Below are positions 35,345 to 46,178 of a stretch of 64,000 bases of DNA, in pieces. How positions within the stretch are numbered: the stretch's first letter is position 1; each line of letters starts with the position of its first letter. The position numbers and the translations under genes were made by a program. Below the pieces are notes generated by a model that was given only the letters and a program-made list of their open reading frames with translations, was not told where the DNA came from and searched no databases. This stretch comes from Ochotona curzoniae (lineage: Eukaryota; Chordata; Mammalia; Lagomorpha; Ochotonidae): positions 1,488,001 through 1,552,000 of the forward strand of contig NW_024465434.1 of the NCBI RefSeq assembly GCF_017591425.1, given 5' to 3'.

Positions 35345-35660
35345 TACGTAAATAGACTGTAACCTATCCTTGCGTTAGTAGTGGAATCTCATCCGATCAC
35401 AGAATGAGCTTTAGACTGACCGCATAGTCAGTGAGCTGCTCAACCAGCCAGCCAGCCAACTGTTCAAACAAGGCAAGCACCAAGCTTATGCAATTGAGCC
35501 ACATCCTTACCTCACTCCTGCATTCTGCACATCTCTTTCCTTCTCCTGCTGATAAAATTCATCCCAGATCTCATTGCTAGCAGAATTCTCTGAATCATTT
35601 TCTCCTCAGGCTTCTATCCACTCCTAGAATTGCAAATAAAGTCAATAAAGGTCTGCAAAA
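35345..35660 (+). other. Possible 3'UTR- or LTR-like sequence
   Basis: C/T-rich text with tandem 'cagccagccagcc' near 35440 and two closely spaced polyadenylation signals in 'aaataaagtcaataaagg' (about 35635-35652). No poly-A run or TSD follows. Confidence 0.3.
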
Positions 35661-36717
35661 CTGCATCTGTTTTCATTTTCTTTGAATACATTTCACAGTT
35701 TGTGAATCTTTTAGGTCCAGTGTGCTTTCATTCTTTCAGCCAGTTTGTAATTATTGGCATAGCTCCCCCCAGGTAAAAACCTTTGTTGGATTCAACCAAG
35801 AGCTGCTCCATTCCAACGTCCTCTTCAACCCCTATCTGCCTTTGAAAAATTGGAACAGGAATCATGCCTGATTCAATATTGCATCCCTAGCATTCTTTCT
35901 ATTGCTTAACATAAAATAGTTGTCTAATACTTGTGTTTTGCACATGTAGTCAATCTGCTGTTCCCCCAACAAATTTTCGAGATCCGTGAAATTAAGGTAT
36001 GTATTTACTATATAAAGCCCTAATAATGGCTGGTACAGGCAGGATAACTAATACTTACGTGATGGAAGAATTAATGCCTTATTGCTTATAAAGAGTATGT
36101 GTTATAGAGTTTGTGGTAATTAATTAATGTTATAAGAGTCAAATTATTCAGTCTACTAATTTGTGCTCATTATACTCTGGGGGAAAGCACAGATATAGAT
36201 TATATATGAATGTATGCACACAACAGAATTCTTACGTCAGAACTCATGCCATTTAAAATATTCTTAAAGAACTGACTGCAGATTTTTTACTTAAGATGGT
36301 CAACACCTTGTTTACTACTCCAACCTTTTTAAAATTTATCATTTTCCATGATTCAGTTTTATAGACATTTCTTATATTTAGAATTTTCAAACATATATAC
36401 TCTTAAAAATAAAGTAACTTGGATTATTTTCCAAGACTTCTGTGTGTTATGTTGGTTGTTCTGACACTGTTAGTAACACCAGTCAAATGTTGACACAAGT
36501 AAGGCATACACCTGATCTTCAAATAAGGCCTACTCACAATTCATGACACTTTTTCTTTTTAATTTAAGAAACCTGAGTTTTTTCTCTCCCGGGCTTTGAT
36601 GAATTGCAGAATTGGGTCTGAGTTGTCTTATGATGCACAAGCAATTTTATCTAATTTGACGTAGATTCTATTGAGAGGAAAATTCAGTGGTGATCTGATT
36701 CAAGGAGAACCACACTG

Positions 36718-36763
36718 CTGGTGGGTCTCTGGAGTTAAAGCTGGTGGGTCCCTGGAGTTAAAA
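36718..36763. repeat. 23-bp tandem duplication
   Basis: Two adjacent copies of 'ctggtgggtcyctggagtta' plus three bases, differing at two positions. Not part of a known element. Confidence 0.95.
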
Positions 36764-37192
36764 ATTCCGGCCACCATGTATTGGTAGCATAACACTACAG
36801 CAAGGCACTTATTTGCTCCGTGTTTCTCTTGGCTCAACTGCAAAATGGAAACCAGAACAGTATCATATGTTTCCTTACACTGTGCAGTGTGTAACTAATC
36901 TGATCAAAATAATATTTGCATACAAAAAGTTTGGAGCTAATGTTTGCAACTATTATTTTGTCATCACTTCTATTGTTTTACGTTTGAGGACTTCAAATTT
37001 TAGCTGATATGTTTTTAGTAGAAAACATTTTCATCTTAATTCATTATTTTTCAACATAGAATAATGATCCTTAGCTGGTTTTTATGCTTCTAAATAATCT
37101 GAGTTTTTGGCTTTGCGTTTTGAAAAGAAAAGAAATCAAATTAGTTTAAAATGGCCGAATGTATGGTCTAATTGATGATAATGAACTGTTTT

Positions 37193-37232
37193 GACTCCTA
37201 CATTGTGTAGGAGTCTACATTGTGTAGACTCC
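37193..37232. repeat. Two overlapping perfect hairpins
   Basis: 37193-37215 has arms 'gactcctaca' and 'tgtaggagtc' around the loop TTG. 37210-37232 has arms 'ggagtctaca' and 'tgtagactcc' around the same loop. The two share six bases and create a 17-bp tandem period. Confidence 0.97.
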
Positions 37233-38339
37233 AGGTACCACCCAGAAATTACGAAAGACAAGATGTCTTCTAAGCAGTGTTGCATGTTACCACAATAGAT
37301 AGTAAACAAAACTCCATAAAAGTATTTGGTTACATTACACCAAGTTGCCAGTGACTGAGTTTGAGCTCCACCATTTCATTGAATGATGGATTGAATATCT
37401 TTGAAATGGAAGATTTCCAAAGTTAGTCTACAGTAATTCCGATTCTCAGTGCTTCAACACCATCTATGAAGATAACTGAGGCTTTTTTTTTTTTTTCTGT
37501 GCTGTTAATCAGGCAGGATAGGAAGAGAGGGAAACAGTCAGGGTGTGATGCCTGAGAGCAGGAAGTAAGAGAGCCAGAAGAGGATTTGGGGCTTTGAACG
37601 AGGGGACAAAGCCGTGGGCAGATTGCTCCAGTGCAATCGCACACTTCAAAGGTGTATTGCAAAATGCCTTTCCTATTTATGTGTCTCCTTGATGTGAGAA
37701 TTCACTTTCAGAACTCTTGAAACATAGGGCTAGCTCCAACTTCTTATAATCTTTAATTTATATTTCTCTATTAAAGAAAAGGCCTGGAAAAGGGCTGTCC
37801 CATGTAGAAGTAGATTTGTGAGAATTTTATTTATTTCTCATTTATTCATCTAGTCTGGACTGACAAAGATAATTGCAGCAGTGTCTGTTGCTGAAAGTAA
37901 CAAATACAAGTAAACTTTACTTGTTTCTGAGCAGATGTGCTATTATGAGAAACTGAAATGAATGTTATTTTCACTAAGACTACACTTTGGAAACCAAGAG
38001 TTTAGTTAACATGTATTTCCTAAAGCAAGCAAATACTGTGAGAATGCTGATTAGCTTCTATACATTTTTCTTAATGTATATTAACAATTCATGCGCTGCA
38101 TATATAATTGTGTAAAGTGAATTCTGAGTTGATTTTCTTCATAAAATTGGATTTTAATGACTTCTTGTACTTTTAAAAACTAAAAATATTTTGTGGTAGC
38201 TGGTTCATTCAATAACATCGATTTGGATTCTAGTAAGATAGTTTCACTTAAATTTGAATAAAACAAAAAAAAATTGTAACTGAACATCTCAGGTATCTTT
38301 CAGTTATAGAGGTTAATTAGTACTGATAGTTTTGAGTGG

Positions 38340-38658
38340 GAACCAAGATGGCAGCTTAGCAAGTGGCTCAGGAGATCTCGTCTTGTCAGAGTTAGCAAAG
38401 TGAGCAGCTGTGTACACAGTACATCCCCTGGCCAAGAGCTATGGAAGCTCTTGTGACTCGGACCGGGTTGAAGCCAGAAGGTGGGAACTCTATCAAGGTC
38501 TTTTATATGGGTAGCAGGGATCGTCTTGTCCTACCTTCTCAGGGTATTCGTGTGGAGCAAAGAGGAAAAAGAGCAGGTGGGATTCAGGCTGGCCTTCTGT
38601 TACTGGGTGTTGTCATCGAAGTGGCAGTTTACCTCATTGCCCCACAACTCTGGCCCTA
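38340..38658 (-). mobile_element. Diverged CSINE2, antisense
   Basis: 'gccagaaggtgggaactcta', 'ttatatgggtagcaggga', 'aagtggcagtttacctca' and 'gccccacaactctggccc' match the antisense CSINE2 from middle to head. The 72- and 66-codon frames across it are therefore not genes. Confidence 0.7.
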
Positions 38659-40075
38659 AGCAGTCATATCCACATTTATAACTATGTGACAGATACAGAA
38701 ATGGAAAATGTGCAAGGTGGAAAAATAGGTGAGATGTATTTTGACAGGAGAAAACAGTCTCACTTCTTCTAAGATATGAGAGGCTGAAGGCGTAAAGGAA
38801 TGTCATCTCTACTTCCCATTCAGATTGTTTCCTTGCCCATTAAAAAAAAATCCTGAAGTCCGTGTGAATTAATACATACAGCAAAATGAAATAAATATTT
38901 TCTTCAAACATACTTATGAAATACATAAATTTTATTACCTTAACTGCATGTGGAATTATGGAAACTTCAACATTTGTGTTGAAATATTATTGTGTGAAGT
39001 AGTTTCAATATTCTCCCTTTGGGGATGATTGTCTCCTTTGATCTCGGTTTTGCTTTGTGTCTAACTGATAAAACTTTTGGCATGATCCAAATATTTTTGC
39101 CTAAAACTGCAGAAAATATATAAACTACTCATCAGATTTTGACGCATACAGAAGCATTACAATCTTTCTTGTGAAACCCAACATGAGATAATAAATAATT
39201 CATACAGTGTACTGGTAATTGGCAATGTGAGACAGAAAGCACATAAATGAAATATGCCTCTTTGCTATCATTTACCCAATGTAATACATTTTATAGACAC
39301 TAATGATACACAAACAGTAAAGTTTAATGATGTTTTGGATGCTGATTGCACCTAAAAGATGCTTCAACTCATACAAATATTACAGAAGTGATCACAGAGT
39401 GAGCCATTTGTTGAAATAAACATTACAGGATATCTGAAGGTCAATTTAATTAAATATATTTGGAAGTCTTTTTGTAGTTGCATGTATCTAGATATTGCTC
39501 AGCCATTTAAAATCTGTTTACTCCGTCAATATTCACATCTGGAAAATAGTAAAGTGGAGTGTCACCAATTAGCGCAACAGTTCTTGGAAGTTAATTAACC
39601 TTTGATTTGATCAAAGAATGCACCAGCAAGTTTCCATTTATTTGAAAGGAGGGGTGCTGTACTTCCCACAACTCTGTTAGGACAGAGTACCCTGTAAGCA
39701 AGTGCTTAGATAGAAATAGAATAGCTCATGTTCCAAAAGTTAAACAGGGTAAAAGTGAATAAAATTAATGAAGCCACACTGAAAGAAATGTCATGTTTTC
39801 CTTGAACAACAAACTCTAATTTAGAGCAATTTTGTATGGTATTTAACATCAGGAAAAAGTTCTACTACAAAAATTTCCACATTTTTCCCCCTGTGGTAAA
39901 GCAAATAGAAGATATTTTAGACAAAAGTACAACTGGTCACCCTTTATCCACACCTAGAGCTGTTTGTTTTTCTGACCCGGGTGAAAGAAAGCAGAGGATG
40001 AAATACCATTTATAATTAGTGAAACTGAATAGCACTATTTCACTGAACTGATCTGGGAAGATTGGTGATCACATT
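38659..40075. other. Unassigned non-coding DNA
   Basis: AT-rich, no gene or repeat recognised. Confidence 0.5.
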
Positions 40076-41172
40076 AAGAATATTATAATACTCCAGTTTC
40101 AGGAATAGGGTAAGGACACATTTAAAAGGGATGAAGCAGAGATGACACATTGCAGGAAACAGGAGAGAACAGAACAGCAGAGGGGAACCTGAAGACTGAC
40201 GGACACAGGAAAGCAGTGAAAACAATGGTGTGGCATTGTAGTGACTGATACTCCAGCGGCATTCAGCAAATGGTGATCTGAACTCCAACAGCAGCCAAAA
40301 CTCCACCAGCAACCAGGTGGGAAGGGACTTCCACTGGGAGCTTGGGAGGTGAACCCAGACAAAGAACTGTCTGTACTGCTGGACCGTTTGATTTGACCAG
40401 GAGCAGAGACAGAGCGACAGATTCCAGATGAGCCGTGCAAGAACAAGATGGATTTTACAGCCCAGTCAGCCCCCTAGAGCTGAACTGGGTGCCATTTTGT
40501 GTAAGGAGGCAAAGGCATGGGAAAGGACTGAGCATACGCTGAGCTAGGAGTGAGCTCATTTCTGACTCAGCGAGCTGCATCAACGTGGCATTCTATAGGC
40601 TCCATCCAACACAGGTCTGGGTAGCCCTCAGACCTGATGGCCAGCAGATCAAGAACTCTAATAGTGGCATGTCAGGCACCATTTTGTACAGTGTGGAAAA
40701 AAAGTTTTAGTATACTGCACATGTGCTGAGCTTGTGGGAACTCACTGGTCCCATAGGAAAAATAACACCAACTGTGGAATCGTACAAATCAAAATAGGTC
40801 CATGTGGCACCCAGACCTAATGTCCAACAGGTTCCAACAAGATCAGTGCCACCAACAACCTAAGTATATAGACACCAGGTGTCTCCCTAATCCTGGGACC
40901 TACTCCAAGTGGAAGTGGGAGAAAGCTTTTACAGACAATAATTCAGCCTCAGCATGATAGCACAGCAGGTAGAGAGTGGTGAGTCAGAAGTTGGGGCTAC
41001 AGAGACCATGGTGGAAATCTAACATAAGAACCTAGACCTGGAACTTGCTGGAGGGAGAGGCACAATTGGCTGCAAGCAGAGAACTGTATACCAACGGTGA
41101 TAAGTAAAATCGAACTAAGGGTGACACAGCTTAGAAACCTGCCCCAAGAAGAATCTGATAACTAGAAGTACA

Positions 41173-42160
41173 ATGATCAAGATCAAAAAAAGACACAAAG
41201 GCAAAATGAATATTACTGAATACTCCCCTGCAAAGGAGAAAAACCCTATGCCAACCTCAGAGTTAACAGAGGAAGACATTGAGAATATGGGGGACGCAGA
41301 ATTCAGAAAACTCATTATAAAGCTTCTGATCAACAGTGACATAGAAGAGTTCAAAGAATTTAAGGAATACGTTAAACAGGAAATAACAGCAACAAATCAA
41401 AAGGCTGATATATCAGAAATTAAGAACACAGTAGAGCAAATTAAAAGTACAGTGGAGAGTCTCCAAAATAGAGTAAAGCAAGCAGAACAAAGAATCTCAA
41501 AATTAGAAGATATCTCCTGTCACTACGAGGAGGCAAACAAAAAGCTGGAAGCAGAGCTGGATCAGGCCCAAAAAAAGTATTCAAGAATTGAAAGACACTA
41601 ATAAGAGGCCAAATATAAGAGTTACGGGAGTCTCAGAGGTGCAGAAAGAGAAGCTGAGTTTGCAAATGTATTTAATGAAATAATAAGGGAAAATTTCCCT
41701 AATCTAGAGAAAGAATTGGGAAACAAGATCCAGGAGGGGCACAGAAATCCCAACAGGCTTGATCAAAAGCGATCTTCACCATGACACATGATCATCAAAC
41801 TCCCTTCAATCAAATGTATGGAAAATATCCTTAAATGTGCACGTGAAAAAAAATCAATTGACATATAAAGGAATGCCAATTAAACTCACAGGAGATCTCT
41901 CACAGGAAACTCTACTGGCCAGAAGACAATGGAGTGACATATTCCAGATTCTCAAAGCCAAAAATTGTCGGCCCAGGATAACATACCCAGCAAAGCTTTT
42001 TTTTTTTTTTTTCTGTCTTTGAAAATGGAATAAAATTCTTCCACAGTAAAGTTAAAAGAATATCCTCTTCCAAACCTGCCTACAAATGATACTTCAAGAT
42101 GTTCTCTTGACAGAGAAGAGGAATAGCGCCTGAGAAAACCAAAGGCAAATGTGAAGAACA
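41173..42160 (+). pseudogene. L1 ORF1 (RNA-binding protein), frameshifted
   Basis: The ATG at 41173 opens 142 codons. A charged N-terminus is followed by a long coiled coil (about residues 75-140, 'VEQIKSTVESLQNRVKQAEQ'), which in ORF1p drives trimerisation. A frameshift near 41590 is followed by pieces of the RRM ('RPNIRVTGVSE') and C-terminal domain ('VTYKGMPIKLTGDLS'-like and 'ARRQWSDIFQILKAKN'). A T15-T16 run at 41999-42013 disrupts the 'YPAKLSF' region. Stops lie between these blocks. It cannot make a working ORF1p. Confidence 0.85.
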
Positions 42161-42208
42161 TCCCAGTAAAATGACAACAGAAGACCAAATCAACAACCCA
42201 TTCCTAAA

Positions 42209-42357
42209 ATGACAGGACTAAATTACCACCTATATATATTAATCTTGAATGTAAATGGCTTATGCTCAAGCAAATGTCATAGATCAGTAGACTGTATTAA
42301 AAAACAAAACCCATCTTTTTTTTTGTCTAGAAGAGACACATTTCACCATCAAAAATC
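42209..42357 (+). pseudogene. L1 ORF2 start (endonuclease N-terminus), truncated
   Basis: 'MTGLNYHLYILILNVNGL' matches the start of L1 ORF2, including the Asn of the endonuclease active site, and continues to a 'SRRDTFH' segment matching 'LQETH'. Homology stops where the inverted ORF2 piece begins. Confidence 0.8.
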
Positions 42358-42605
42358 AGTGAAGCTTTATCTCATGGATTTTGATTTTTTTGTTAGTTTA
42401 ATCTCTTCAAAGCAGTTTCTTCTGATTAAATTCTTCAATGACTCATAGATCATATAGTAGCATCATTTACTTCAAGAAGGTTCTTGATTTTCTTTTTTAT
42501 TTCTTCAGCGACACGTTAGTCATTCAGTAATGTGTTATTTAGCTTCATGCCATTGTAAATTTCTACTTTTCTTCCTATTGTTGATTTGCATTGTGAGTTT
42601 TCATT
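42357..42605 (-). mobile_element. Inverted ORF2 segment inside the rearranged L1
   Basis: On the minus strand, 'aatcaacaataggaagaaaa', 'tggcatgaagctaaataaca' and 'gaaaatcaagaaccttcttg' follow ORF2 downstream of the endonuclease domain. The orientation is opposite to both flanking L1 parts. Confidence 0.75.
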
Positions 42606-42985
42606 TAAGGGGATGTACAGTACCTGTGAAATGGAGACTAACATATCCTGATGTGAGGATAAAATGCAATATGCATCTCTACTTCCAGACAAAGATGGAC
42701 TTACAATGAAACTGTTTACTATATCTTGACAATAGGATTCTGGACTCTCTGCCATTGTCCATGTCCGCAATGATGGACATATGACTGTGTATGAAGAACA
42801 ATACTATAGTAATGATATAGGGGAAATTGGTGAGGGGGTAGATAATTGGGGAGGGGAAAAGGGAAATCCCAGGAGCCTATGGAACTGTATCATAAAATGA
42901 TAAAAATAATAAATAAAAAAGATTAAAAAATAAAATCTACTAAAATGAAAAAAGAGGAAAAAAAAGAATATTATAATACTCCAGT

Positions 42986-43454
42986 ATCAGTGATAGTGAC
43001 AGTTTACATAGGAAGTGGGGTTTCCAAGGCCTTTTTCCAGGTGGGAAATCCTGACAGATGTCACAGCTTCTCTCTGACCTGGTACGCATTTATTTCAAGG
43101 AAGAAGCAATCCCTACCTCTGTCCCAAGCAGGAAATTTGACATCTAACATCTCTATATCGCTGTGTTCATCTGGGAGATTGAACAGTCATTGAATTCTAA
43201 CTTCTTGTCACATAAATGCACATATGTTACACACAATCACAGGAAAAATGAAAGCCTTTTTAGTGGCAAATATTTAATGAAAAAGATTATCTCCTCAACT
43301 GAAAAGTATTCTTCTTTGAACTCCCCATTCTTGAGTCAGCCTCCATCTTTGTCTGCAAGATTTGATCAAGCACTACCATAATTTTCAGTATCTCTAAGCT
43401 GATTTTTTTTTTACTTTGCCTGTATAAGAAAAATCAAGGTTAACCAAAGAATTT
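42986..43454. other. Unassigned non-coding DNA
   Basis: Nothing recognised between the L1 target site and the next element. Confidence 0.45.
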
Positions 43455-43595
43455 ACAAGGCTGCTTCAGAATATTCATGGAAAATGGAGTAAAAGAGATG
43501 AGCTATTATGGTACAAAGAAAGACTGAAATCCATGCATACTTTGCTTTTGTTTTCCACATATCACACTGTCAATGAACTTTTTGAAGTATACTCA
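43455..43595. mobile_element. Small inverted-repeat element, copy 1
   Basis: Left end 'gcttcagaatattcatggaa' and right end 'caatgaactttttgaagtat' are inverted repeats of each other (consensus about CTTCAAAAAGTTCATGG) separated by about 100 bp. No coding capacity. Resembles a non-autonomous Tc1/mariner-like MITE of mammals. Confidence 0.6.
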
Positions 43596-43597
43596 CA

Positions 43598-44256
43598 TGC
43601 TTTTAAGGTTTATTGATTTTTACACTAAAGTAAAATTTACAGAAAAAGGGGAGATAGAGTGGAAGATCTTCCATCCAATAGTTCACTCCCCAAGTTGCTG
43701 CCACGGTTGAAGCTGAGTCTGTCTGAAGCCAGGAGCCAGGAGCTTCTTGCAGGTCTCCCACACAGGTGCAGGTTTCCAAGGATTTGGGTCATCCTCGACT
43801 GCTTTCCCAGGCCACAAGTAAGGAGCTGGGTGGGAAATGGAGCAACCAGGGCACGAACCAGCACCCATATGGGATCTTGTGCATTAAAAGCAAGGATTCA
43901 GGGCCCAGCACAGTGGTTAAGGTCCTCCCCTTGCACGTGCCGGGATCCCACATGGGTGCCGGTTCTAATCCCGGCGGCCCCACTTCCCATCCAGCTCCCT
44001 GACTGTGGCCCGGGAAAGCAGTCGAGGATGGCCCAAAGCTTTGGGACCCCTGCACCCGCGTGCGAGACCCAGAAGAGGCTCCTGGCTTCGGATTGGCATA
44101 GCATCGGCCGTTGTGCTCACTAGGGGAGTGGATCATCGGAGGGAAGATCTTCCTCTCTGTCTGTCCTCTCTTGTATATCCACCTTTCCAATAAAAATAAA
44201 ATAAATCTTTAAAAAAAAAACAGCAAGGATTCAGCCATTAGGCTATCACATCATGT
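43598..44256 (-). mobile_element. Older CSINE, interrupted by a younger CSINE
   Basis: The minus-strand copy runs from 'aaggtttattgatttttaca' to 'ccatatgggatcttgtgc' and resumes at 44234 with 'gccattaggctatcacatca'. The break is the insertion site of the plus-strand CSINE at 43901. Confidence 0.88.
43901..44221 (+). mobile_element. Young CSINE nested in the older one, with TSD
   Basis: Complete copy 'gggcccagcacagtggttaa' to A10, flanked by 'agcaaggattca' at 43889-43900 and 44222-44233. It belongs to the 'aggctcctggcttcgga'/'ggcatagc' subfamily. Confidence 0.95.
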
Positions 44257-44614
44257 CCATATCAATATCATGGGGTACTATCTCAATCTCAGTATCTGTG
44301 GAAATGCAGAATTTAATTTAAAAATTTCCAGCTACTATATACTGCTGGCCTAACTGAATTTACCCAAACTAACCTTGTATAATTTTTCACTTCCCTGATA
44401 CACTAAGCCTCTTCTCATCTTTTCCTCATTTCCCCATTCTCCTTTAAAAATGTTCCACCTTGTGCAAATTAAAGTTATGTTCAACACATTCTGGCTTGTT
44501 TTTTTTTTCCTTTCTATAATAATCATTGCAAACAATGTCTGAGTTTACTAAAACCTGAGCTATTAGACCTCTCTAATTTAGGCTTCTCCTGTGAGAAGTG
44601 GGGATTTTTAGTAG
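44257..44614. other. Unassigned non-coding DNA
   Basis: No gene or element recognised. Confidence 0.45.
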
Positions 44615-44745
44615 TGCTTATGCATGAAGCTGTAATGAGGGATGCATGAGAGGGGGATGTGAAATCCTTGGCACAGTATCTGCCATCCCGGTATAATAGT
44701 ACTGAGAAATACTTGCTATTTCGATTACTATTAAAAACATCTTTA
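44615..44745 (+). mobile_element. Probable MIR-type 3' end
   Basis: 'gtgaaatccttggcacagta' followed by 'ctgccatcccggtataatag' and 'acttgctatttcgattacta' resembles the MIR or L2 3' end ('cttagcacagtgcctggcacatagta...'). Short and diverged. Confidence 0.4.
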
Positions 44746-44789
44746 AAACTGTTATCATTGTTGATAATTCAGCCCCACTTTGAAGTTTT

Positions 44790-45225
44790 ATACTAGACAG
44801 TTATATTAATTCTCTAATGCTATTGTATAAAGTGCCACACATTTTTTTTCAGCTTAAAAACAGCAAGAATTTCTTCCCTTAAAATTCCAGAACTTATAAA
44901 TCTAAACTCAGACTGATTCAACGAACATGAAAATGTGTGCCTCAGGGCTCATCTCTTCAAGCAAGATCCATTTGCTTGTCTTTTCTTAATTGTAGAGGTC
45001 AAATACATTTCCTTTTGGCTGGTGGCCTCTTCCTCCATCATCAAAAAGCATGTGTTACTTCTGCAATCCTTGGTCCTCTGTCTCTGCACAGTTCTTGTAA
45101 GAAGCTTTTTGAGTACATTGAACTCCAGCAGGTAATAAGGATCATCTTCCCACCTCAAGAGCTGCACAGTCCCTTTTTAATGCAAAATTGCATACTGACA
45201 GGTTTTTAGGACAAGGATTATTACT
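44790..45225 (+). mobile_element. MLT1-type LTR (ERVL-MaLR)
   Basis: 'tctaatgctattgtataaag', 'cagcttaaaaacagcaagaa', 'ggctggtggcctcttcctcc' and 'atcatcttcccacctcaaga' follow an MLT1-family LTR in order on the plus strand. Ancient non-autonomous endogenous retroviral LTR; no internal region is seen, so probably a solo LTR. Confidence 0.72.
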
Positions 45226-45899
45226 TTTGTGTGGTCAGTACACAATAACTGATAATTTAGCATATAATTAAGCTGTTCTGTACTCTGAACAAGCAATGAT
45301 GCCTAAGGTTTACAAATTGATCTGTTTGTATACAAAGTAATACCAGACTGAAACTAATTTATGAATTTACCACGTTTTTTCTTAGGTGATCAATGATCAT
45401 CTTTCAAACAACTGGAACTAAGCTGCCTGGAAGAAAAGGACAAAGAGACATCTAATTTACACTTGTTTAATGTTCATCTACAGGTAGTAGAAGCTTGCGT
45501 CATTTTTCATTAATATCTCTTGAATGTGGTCATCTGGAAGCCAAGTTGCATCAATTATGTGAACTTGTATGTATCCTTTGGTTAAGATCATGCTGACAAG
45601 ATTTAATCTTGTTTCTCTGATAAAACAAGAAATGGCAATGATAACCCTTTTCAAAGTAGGATTTTCAGGCATCTGAGCAAGTTTCTATTTATGTCGTGGG
45701 CAAAAGTTTATACTGTGATCCAGTTATTTAACTTCAAATTATGTAGAAAAAGCAAATAATGAATCTGGCATTTGGTTCTCTTAAAGAGGCTTCAGTGCTG
45801 AAACACTTCAGAAGATCAGGAAAGATGCTAAGGAATTAATTTATGAGTTAATATCTGAGTGAAAGGAAGAAACAAGCCAGGCTGGAATACGAGGAAAGG
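45226..45899. other. Unassigned non-coding DNA
   Basis: No gene or element recognised. Confidence 0.45.
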
Positions 45900-46178
45900 G
45901 TGAGAGCATCACCTGCAGTACTGGCGTCCCATACAGGTGCAGGTTCAGGTTTCAGCTACTGTACTTCCAATCCAGCTCCCTGCCAATGTGCCTAGAAAAG
46001 CAACAAAAGATGTCTCAAGTGCTTGGAACTCTAGGTCCATATAGGAAACCTAGGAGAAGCTTCCAGATCATGGCTTCTGAGCCCAGTACTGGTCATTTGG
46101 GGACTGAAGCATTGGATGGAAAATCTCTTTCTGTTTCTTCCCCTCTCTCCTGCTGTAACTCTGACTTTCAAATATGGA
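45900..46178 (+). mobile_element. CSINE2, diverged
   Basis: 'cgtcccatacaggtgcaggt', 'ccagctccctgccaatgtgc', 'tccatataggaaacctagg' and 'ctgactttcaaatatgga'. The head is weak. Confidence 0.82.

Larger units (their letters stand above)
35661..38339. other. Unassigned non-coding DNA
   Basis: About 2.7 kb free of recognisable SINEs, the longest such gap in the window. Apart from a 23-bp tandem duplication (36718) and an overlapping hairpin pair (37193), nothing is recognised. Confidence 0.5.
40098..42963 (+). mobile_element. Rearranged LINE-1 with 22-bp TSD
   Basis: A 22-bp perfect repeat starting 'aagaatattataatactcca' is found at 40076-40097 and 42964-42985 and bounds one insertion of about 2.87 kb. 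Inside are, in order: a 5'UTR of about 1.07 kb (40098-41172); a broken ORF1 (41173-42160); the first ~50 codons of ORF2 (42209-42357); an inverted ORF2 piece (42357-42605); and a forward 3'UTR ending 'cccaggagcctatggaactg' with an A-rich tail. Most of ORF2 is missing. Lineage is lagomorph L1; the same 3'UTR recurs antisense at 55012. Confidence 0.88.

Noticed and set aside
36760..36776. Kozak-like 'ccggccaccatg'
   Set aside because: The ATG opens only a few codons and is not followed by a useful frame.
38441..38681. Two overlapping frames of 72 and 66 codons
   Set aside because: Underlying DNA is a diverged antisense CSINE2.
43659..44123. 154-codon frame and a 133-codon antisense frame
   Set aside because: Both lie inside two nested CSINEs; their 'proteins' recur in other SINE copies.
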